This document shows, piece after piece, positions 58,947 through 64,000 of a stretch of 64,000 bases of DNA; position 1 is the stretch's first letter, and each line of letters starts with the position of its first letter. This DNA comes from Gammaproteobacteria bacterium (GTDB taxonomy: Bacteria; Pseudomonadota; Gammaproteobacteria; JACKNK01), in NCBI GenBank assembly GCA_024234955.1, contig JACKNK010000002.1, forward strand, positions 62,001-126,000, in the 5' to 3' direction. The notes under the pieces are model-generated. The model had not been told where the DNA came from. It saw nothing but the letters and a program-made list of their open reading frames with translations, and ran no database searches. Both the position numbers and the translations under genes were made by a program.

Positions 58947-60845
58947 TCAAACGGCAGATCCGGCGTCCGGGGTCAGGTAGGTATAACTGGATAGCCCGGC
59001 GTCGAGCTCCGCCAACAGTGTGCGTGCGGCGTTCGCTTCCATGCCGGCGATGGCGATCTTGTCGTGATACCCGGCGCGGAGTTCATCGGGATTGAAGCCG
59101 ACGTAGCGAAGCATGTCCGAGGCGGTCTCGCCTCGGCGGGTCGCGTCAAGCCGATACCCGTCTGCGGTCAGTGCTACGTCAACGGCATGGGTATCGCCGA
59201 ACAGGTTGTGAATGTCGCCGAGAATTTCCTGGTAGGCGCCGAGCAGGAATATCCCCAGAGACAGGGACGCGCCCGGCTGAGGGCGGCTGAGCGGCAAGGT
59301 GGTCTCAACGCCTTCGCTGTCCACGTAATGCTCGATATGGCCGTCGGAATCGCAGGTCAGGTCCTGCAACATTGCGCGCTGGGTCGGTGCTTGATCGAGA
59401 TCGTGCAGCGGCATGATCGGGAAGATCTGGTCGATGGCCCAGACGTCGGGCATGGACTGGAACACCGACAGGTTGCAGATGTAGCGATCGGCGAGTTTGT
59501 CGTTGATCGCATCGAGGATTTCCCGATGTGCGCGTCGATCCGGGCGCAGACGCGGCTGGAGTCGCCGCAATACTGCGAAATAAACCTGCTCGGCCCAGGC
59601 GCGCTGAGCCAGGCTGACAACGCCGAGCTGGAATTGGGCCTGCGACTCGGCGAGCCAATGGACGGCGTCGTGATACACCTCGATGACCGAGTCATCCTGC
59701 ACTTCTTCGAGCAGGCGCCAGAGGTCGTGAAGGATCGCGGGCATGGACGCATCGGGTGCGGGGGGGAGCGTTTCCCCGGGTGCAACCTCAATATCGATCA
59801 CTTCGGAAACCAGGACTGCATGGTGGGCGGCGAGCGCCCGGCCCGACTCGCTGAAAATCGCCGGCTGAGGGAGACCGCGTTCGGCGCAGATTTCCGCCAG
59901 CGTGCGAACAATGTTGCGCGCGTATTCGCCGACGCTGTAGTTCATGGAGCAGTCGGTGCGTGAGCGGGCGCCTTCGTAATCGACACCCAGGCCGCCGCCG
60001 ACATCGACGACCTTGATGGGGACGCCCATGCCAATAAGATCGGCGTAAAACCGGCCTACTTCGCCGATACCACGCTGAATGTCGCGGATGTTTGCGATCT
60101 GTGAGCCCATGTGCGTGTGCAGCAGTTGCAGGCAATCGAGCATGCCGGCATCGCGAAGGGTATTGATCGCTTCCAGCACTTCCTGTGCGGAGAGGCCGAA
60201 CTTGCCTTTTTCGCCCCCGGTGTTCTGCCATTTGCCGCTGGCCACCGAGGCCAGTCGGACACGTATGCCGAGCAGGGGTTGCACGCCCAGGTCACGCGCC
60301 TCGCTGATGACCCGATCCAGCTCAGAGCGCTTCTCGACCACGATATACACCTGCAGGCCAAGCCGACGACCGAGCAAGGCCAGGCGTACATAGTGACGAT
60401 CCTTGTAGCCGTTGCAGACCACCACACCACCCGGTTTGGAGAGCGCGAGCACGGCCATCAATTCCGGTTTGCTGCCCGCCTCCAGGCCGACCCCGCCTTG
60501 GCAATGCGCATCCTGCGCAACGATGTGGCGGACCACGCTGCGTTGTTGATTCACCTTGATCGGAAACACCGGGGTGTAAGCGCCGGTGTATTCCTGTTCC
60601 GCGATTGCATCATCGAACGCCGATGCCAGACGACGAACCCGGTCCGCAAGGATGTCGGTAAAGCGCAGCAGCACCGGCAAGGCGAAACCGCGCGTGCGCA
60701 GGTCATCGACCAGGGACTTCATGCTGACGCGCTGGCCGCCGGCCTGAACGATCAGTTGCCCCTGTTCGTCGATGTCGAAATAGCCGTCCGCCCAGTGCGC
60801 GACGTTATACGCGCGGCGAGCCTGTTCGATACTCCAGTCCGTCAT
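58947..60845 (-). CDS. speA: Biosynthetic arginine decarboxylase
   Basis: SpeA decarboxylates arginine to agmatine, the first step towards putrescine. The 632-residue fold III PLP enzyme shows the PLP-lysine motif VFPIKVNQQRSVV, the HTHMGSQIANIRDIQRG region with PLP-phosphate contacts, KVVDVGGGLGVDYEG, and the active-site Cys region near the C-terminus (LSVFQSMPDVWAIDQIFPIMPLH). ATG 60845 (MTDWSIEQARRAYNVA) is the family start, with AGGT before it. It is divergent from speE, with ~100 bases between. Confidence 0.96.
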   Translation of the reverse strand: MTDWSIEQARRAYNVAHWADGYFDIDEQGQLIVQAGGQRVSMKSLVDDLRTRGFALPVLLRFTDILADRVRRLASAFDDAIAEQEYTGAYTPVFPIKVNQQRSVVRHIVAQDAHCQGGVGLEAGSKPELMAVLALSKPGGVVVCNGYKDRHYVRLALLGRRLGLQVYIVVEKRSELDRVISEARDLGVQPLLGIRVRLASVASGKWQNTGGEKGKFGLSAQEVLEAINTLRDAGMLDCLQLLHTHMGSQIANIRDIQRGIGEVGRFYADLIGMGVPIKVVDVGGGLGVDYEGARSRTDCSMNYSVGEYARNIVRTLAEICAERGLPQPAIFSESGRALAAHHAVLVSEVIDIEVAPGETLPPAPDASMPAILHDLWRLLEEVQDDSVIEVYHDAVHWLAESQAQFQLGVVSLAQRAWAEQVYFAVLRRLQPRLRPDRRAHREILDAINDKLADRYICNLSVFQSMPDVWAIDQIFPIMPLHDLDQAPTQRAMLQDLTCDSDGHIEHYVDSEGVETTLPLSRPQPGASLSLGIFLLGAYQEILGDIHNLFGDTHAVDVALTADGYRLDATRRGETASDMLRYVGFNPDELRAGYHDKIAIAGMEANAARTLLAELDAGLSSYTYLTPDAGSAV

Positions 60846-60949
60846 GGCGGTACCTGTTGCCGGGTGGGAAAAAGTGCGGGGCATGATAGCGGAAGACCTA
60901 TAATTCGCCCGCTCTATGACGTTATGACCTCGCAGGGGAGAAAACATCA

Positions 60950-61828
60950 ATGTCGCTGACCGATTCCAATTGGTATGTCGAAGAATGGGAGGACGGTAAT
61001 GCCTCCATCGGACTGCGCCTGACCGAGGCTGCCAAGATCCACGAAGAACAGAGCCCGTATCAGAAGATCGCCATCTACGACACCGTCGGCTTCGGTCGGC
61101 TGATGACTATCGACGGCCTGGTGATGCTGACCAGCCGCGACAACTTCATTTATCACGAAATGATGTCGCATCCGGCCCTGTATGCGCATCCCAACCCGAA
61201 GCGCGTGGTGATCATCGGTGGCGGCGATTGCGGCACCTTGCGCGAAGTGCTCAAGCATCCCGGCGTCGAACACTGTCTGCAGGTCGATATCGATGAGCGC
61301 GTGACCCGTATCTCGGAGATGTATTTCCCCGAGTTGTGCGATGCGAATGGCGATGAGCGGGCCGAACTCGCGTTCATCGACGGGGTGAAATGGATGGAAG
61401 AAGTCGAGCCCGGCAGCATCGACGTGATCATCGTCGATTCCACCGACCCGGTCGGATTTGCCGAGGGCTTGTTCAAGGTCGAGTTCTTCAAGACCTGTCT
61501 ACGCGCCCTTGGCGAACCCGGAATCATGGTCCAGCAGAGCGAGTCTCCGCTGTTTCATGCCGATCTGATCGCGGGCATGCATAAGAACCTGAAACTCGCT
61601 GGCTTCGACGCCGTCAGTACCCTGAACTTCCCACAGTGCACTTATCCGTCAGGCTGGTGGAGCTGCACCATGGCGGGCAAAGGGGTCGATCCGGCCAGGC
61701 CCCGGCTGGTCGATGCGGCGCATAAGGAGTTCGAGACCCGCTACTACCACTCCGAACTGCATCAGGGCGCGCTGGCGATTCCGCAGTTCCTCAAGGATCG
61801 GATTGCGAACCCGGGCGACGCGGATTAA
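60950..61828 (+). CDS. speE: Spermidine synthase (polyamine aminopropyltransferase)
   Basis: SpeE transfers aminopropyl from decarboxylated SAM to putrescine. The 292-residue protein shows the family blocks SNWYVEEW, VMLTSRDNFIYHEMMSHPALYAHPNPKRVVIIGGGDCGTLREVLKH, the catalytic IIVDSTDPVG, and QQSESPLFH. GGGGAG lies ~9 bases before the ATG. It is divergent from speA, which supports one polyamine module. The stop overlaps the ftsX stop by a few bases. Confidence 0.96.
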   Translation: MSLTDSNWYVEEWEDGNASIGLRLTEAAKIHEEQSPYQKIAIYDTVGFGRLMTIDGLVMLTSRDNFIYHEMMSHPALYAHPNPKRVVIIGGGDCGTLREVLKHPGVEHCLQVDIDERVTRISEMYFPELCDANGDERAELAFIDGVKWMEEVEPGSIDVIIVDSTDPVGFAEGLFKVEFFKTCLRALGEPGIMVQQSESPLFHADLIAGMHKNLKLAGFDAVSTLNFPQCTYPSGWWSCTMAGKGVDPARPRLVDAAHKEFETRYYHSELHQGALAIPQFLKDRIANPGDAD

Positions 61829-62835
61829 GTCGGCTCGATCGCTCGCAGGTGGCGACCGACAGCCAGCCAGGCTCCGCACCACCCCAAGGCCCCGCCGAGC
61901 AGCAACAGACTCATGCCACCGCCAAATCCGAGACCACGCAGTTGGTAGCCGGACTGGTACAGGTGGGTGAGTTGCTGCACTGGATCGTCGATGACGCCCA
62001 TGCCGATCGACACCACGATCCAGGCCACCAGGCCGCCGAGCAGGCCGTACCAGATGCCTCCGTAAAGGAACGGGCGGCGAATGAACGCGTTGGTGGCACC
62101 GATCAGCTTGCTGACCACGATCTCGTCGCGGCGGTTCTCGATGTCCAGCCGAATGGTGTTGCCGACGGCCAGCAGGACGCCGAGGCCGAGCAACACCGCG
62201 ATGATGGCAATCGCATGCAGGACGATGTCCATCATCGCGAACAGTCGTTCCAGCCATTCCATGTCGAGCTGAGCAAGCTCGACGGCATCGCGGGAACCGA
62301 GGGTTTCGACCAGCAGTTTGATGCGCGCCGCACCCACGCCGACGCGAGGCTGAATACTGAGCACCGTCGGCAGCGGGTTTTCGTTGAGTGCGTTCAACGC
62401 ATCGCCAAAACCGGATGTTCGGCGAAATTCCTCCAGGGCCTGATCGGCGGGGATCAGGGTGACCGCATCGACTTCGGGCAGACTGCGGATTTCGTCGGCG
62501 AACGCCTGCGCCTGTTCGAGGCGCAGATCCTGGCGCAGGAACAGCGAAACCTGCGCGGCCTGTTCCCATTGGCCGCTGACCGTGCGCAGGTTGTCGAGCA
62601 GCACATAGAGGCCAGCGGGCAGGGCCAATGAGATCGCGATCACCCCGGCGGTCATCAAGGTGGCGAGCGGCGCCCGAGCGAGACGCCCAAGGCTGAACAC
62701 GATGGTGTGCAGATGGCCGAGCAGCCACGCAGACAGGCGATTGCCCAAACCGATGGTGTGGTTGCGTGCCTGGACGGATACCGCTTCCGAGCGGGGTTGT
62801 CTGTCCGGAGCCGGACGCGCGCCACGCGGGGTCAT
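61825..62835 (-). CDS. ftsX: Cell division protein FtsX
   Basis: FtsX is the membrane partner of FtsE; it links division to activation of cell-wall hydrolases through EnvC-like proteins. The 336-residue protein has a cytoplasmic N-terminus, a first membrane helix near residue 55-75, a large periplasmic loop (VSLFLRQDLRLEQAQAFADEIRSLPEVDAVTLI) and three C-terminal helices (IAIIAVLLGLGVLLAVGNTIRLDIENRRDEI). Its ATG overlaps the ftsE stop (ATGA). Confidence 0.95.
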   Translation of the reverse strand: MTPRGARPAPDRQPRSEAVSVQARNHTIGLGNRLSAWLLGHLHTIVFSLGRLARAPLATLMTAGVIAISLALPAGLYVLLDNLRTVSGQWEQAAQVSLFLRQDLRLEQAQAFADEIRSLPEVDAVTLIPADQALEEFRRTSGFGDALNALNENPLPTVLSIQPRVGVGAARIKLLVETLGSRDAVELAQLDMEWLERLFAMMDIVLHAIAIIAVLLGLGVLLAVGNTIRLDIENRRDEIVVSKLIGATNAFIRRPFLYGGIWYGLLGGLVAWIVVSIGMGVIDDPVQQLTHLYQSGYQLRGLGFGGGMSLLLLGGALGWCGAWLAVGRHLRAIEPT

Positions 62836-63512
62836 TCCGCCGCACTCCCGAGTTCGGTATCCAGCGACAGCTTGCCGTGATCAAGACGCAGGGCGGGGTG
62901 ATCCAGGCTGCGGATCAGGTCGATATCGTGGGTCGCGACCAGGATGGTCACACCGACCTGATTGAACTGCTCGAACAGATGCATGACTTCGCGCGACAAC
63001 TCCGGGTCCAGGTTGCCGGTGGGTTCGTCCGCGAGCAGTACGGTGGGTTTATTGACCACCGCACGGGCGATGCCGACGCGCTGTTGCTCGCCCGCCGAGA
63101 GCGTCACCGGAAGCTTCTTCTCGTGGCGCAGCAGGCCGACCATGTCGAGCGCGGCATGCACCCGCTTGGCGATGTCCTGATGCCGAAAACCGGCGATCAC
63201 CAAGGGCAGCGCGACGTTGTCGAACACCGTCCGGTCCATGAGCAGACCATGATTCTGGAACACGATGCCGAGGCGGCGGCGGAAGTGGGCGATGTGGCGG
63301 CCTCGAATGCCGGCCAGATTCAAGCCGTCGATTTCGATCTCGCCTTGCGTGGGGCGTTCAATCAGCGCAATCAGCTTCAGCAAGGTGCTTTTTCCGGCGC
63401 CGGAGTGGCCGGTCAGGAAGGCCATTGCACCTTCCCCGAGGCGAAAGCTGACCGACGACAGCGCTTCGGCGTTGTCAGGATAGCGTTTGGTGACGGATTG
63501 GAATCGGATCAT
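62832..63512 (-). CDS. ftsE: Cell division ATP-binding protein FtsE
   Basis: This is a 226-residue ABC ATPase. Walker A is LTGHSGAGKSTLLKLI, the signature is LSAGEQQRVGIARAVV, and Walker B is TVLLADEPTGNLDPEL, followed by ATHDIDLI. ATG 63512 starts the family sequence MIRFQSVTKRYP. Here ftsE follows trkH by 7 bases. The more usual neighbours (ftsY upstream, rpoH downstream) are not here. Confidence 0.95.
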   Translation of the reverse strand: MIRFQSVTKRYPDNAEALSSVSFRLGEGAMAFLTGHSGAGKSTLLKLIALIERPTQGEIEIDGLNLAGIRGRHIAHFRRRLGIVFQNHGLLMDRTVFDNVALPLVIAGFRHQDIAKRVHAALDMVGLLRHEKKLPVTLSAGEQQRVGIARAVVNKPTVLLADEPTGNLDPELSREVMHLFEQFNQVGVTILVATHDIDLIRSLDHPALRLDHGKLSLDTELGSAAE

Positions 63513-63519
63513 CGTGGGC

Positions 63520-64000
63520 TCAACGCCGCCAGAATGCGGGGGTGAACAGGACCAATAGGGTAAAGATTTCCAGACGACCGAGCAGCATGGCGAAGATGCT
63601 GATCCATTTCGCGCTGTCCGGCAGACTGGCGAAATCGGTGCCGACATCGCCAAGCCCGGGGCCGAGATTGTTGATGGTGGCGGCAACTGCAGAAAAGGCG
63701 GTGACCTGATCCAGGCCCAACGCCATCATCGCCAGCAGCATGAGGCTGAACACCGCGACATAGAGCGCGAAGAAGCCCCAGACGGCACTGATCACGTTTT
63801 CACCCAGGGGCTTCCCGCCCACCTTGACCGGAATCATCGCGTTGGGATGGATCAGACGCAGGATCTCGCGCTTGCCCTGTTTGACCAGCAGCAGCACCCG
63901 GATCACCTTCATGCCGCCACCGGTAGATCCGGAGCAGCCGCCAATGAAACTGACGAACAACAACAGCACCGGCAGGAAGCCCGGCCACATGTGATATTGC
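63520..64000 (-). CDS. trkH: Trk-type potassium transporter TrkH, C-terminal part (cut by window edge)
   Basis: This is the last ~160 residues of a TrkH/KtrB potassium channel subunit; the gene starts beyond base 64000. Seen are WPGFLPVLLLFVSFIGGCSGSTGGGMKVIRVLLL, with a filter-type glycine loop, and AVAATINNLGPGLGDVGTDFASLPDSAKWISIFAMLLGRLEIFTLLVLF, the last pore loop. Its C-terminal stop lies 7 bases before ftsE, so the genes are probably one operon. Confidence 0.93.
   Translation of the reverse strand, partial: QYHMWPGFLPVLLLFVSFIGGCSGSTGGGMKVIRVLLLVKQGKREILRLIHPNAMIPVKVGGKPLGENVISAVWGFFALYVAVFSLMLLAMMALGLDQVTAFSAVAATINNLGPGLGDVGTDFASLPDSAKWISIFAMLLGRLEIFTLLVLFTPAFWRR

Overview
The window is about 60 % GC chromosomal DNA of a gammaproteobacterium. 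The evidence is the gene content: a Chp/Pil chemosensory cluster, an FtsEX pair, biosynthetic SpeA, a Pseudomonas-type pyrBC' pair, PyrR-RuvX-YqgE, HisBHAFE followed by TatABC, Zur-ZnuABC, and a glutamate-cysteine ligase of the Acidithiobacillus ferrooxidans type. This mix recalls sulfur-oxidising or Chromatiales-like lineages, but that placement is inference. Gene pairs that overlap by 1-4 bases (ATGA, GTGA or TGATG) are very common.

Layout. 1-5216 (minus): a coupled operon of a thermostable-hemolysin-family GNAT-like protein, an AMP-forming ligase, a heme-oxygenase-like di-iron protein, an SDR and a two-component system. 5362-12235 (minus): hisBHAFE, tatABC and a DUF255 thioredoxin-fold protein. 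12422-18716: a PhnD-like binding protein, dtd, arsS, a TVP38-family protein, hemB, fbp and a DUF389 protein. 18777-22632 (plus): a spermidine-synthase-like gene, then znuA-zur-znuC-znuB behind a good Zur box. 22704-31732 (minus): an orphan exported protein, then pyrR-pyrB-pyrC'-pyrK with ruvX and yqgE upstream, then tonB, gshB and gshA. 31950-42441 (plus): the type IV pilus chemosensory cluster pilG-pilH-pilI-pilJ-chpA-chpC. 42463-44830: a zinc lipoprotein peptidase and cca.

45319 to about 51620 is a foreign, partly AT-rich block that I read as an integron gene-cassette array without a visible integrase. Three complete attC sites (48723, 49968, 50868), a remnant at 48339, a site-like hairpin at 45319 and a tentative site at 51496 separate minus-strand cassette genes of unknown function. 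A class C group II intron sits in the left-most attC in antisense orientation. Its 3' end is cut off by an IS3-family element. The cassette genes (a two-gene 2TM-GAF-like cassette, a CheD-like protein, a 244-residue unknown and a 65-residue protein) are among the best candidates for undescribed functions; the other is the T_hemolysin operon.

52074-64000: an orphan PstS-like protein, a LolA-fold protein, a small protein with an FNR-type site, hslO, gatB, a PEP-CTERM-like surface protein, a type IV pilin behind a sigma-54 promoter, divergent speA and speE, and trkH-ftsE-ftsX. The pilin, ChpA cluster and sigma-54 site together point to regulated twitching motility. SpeA and SpeE give the two ends of an arginine-to-spermidine route.
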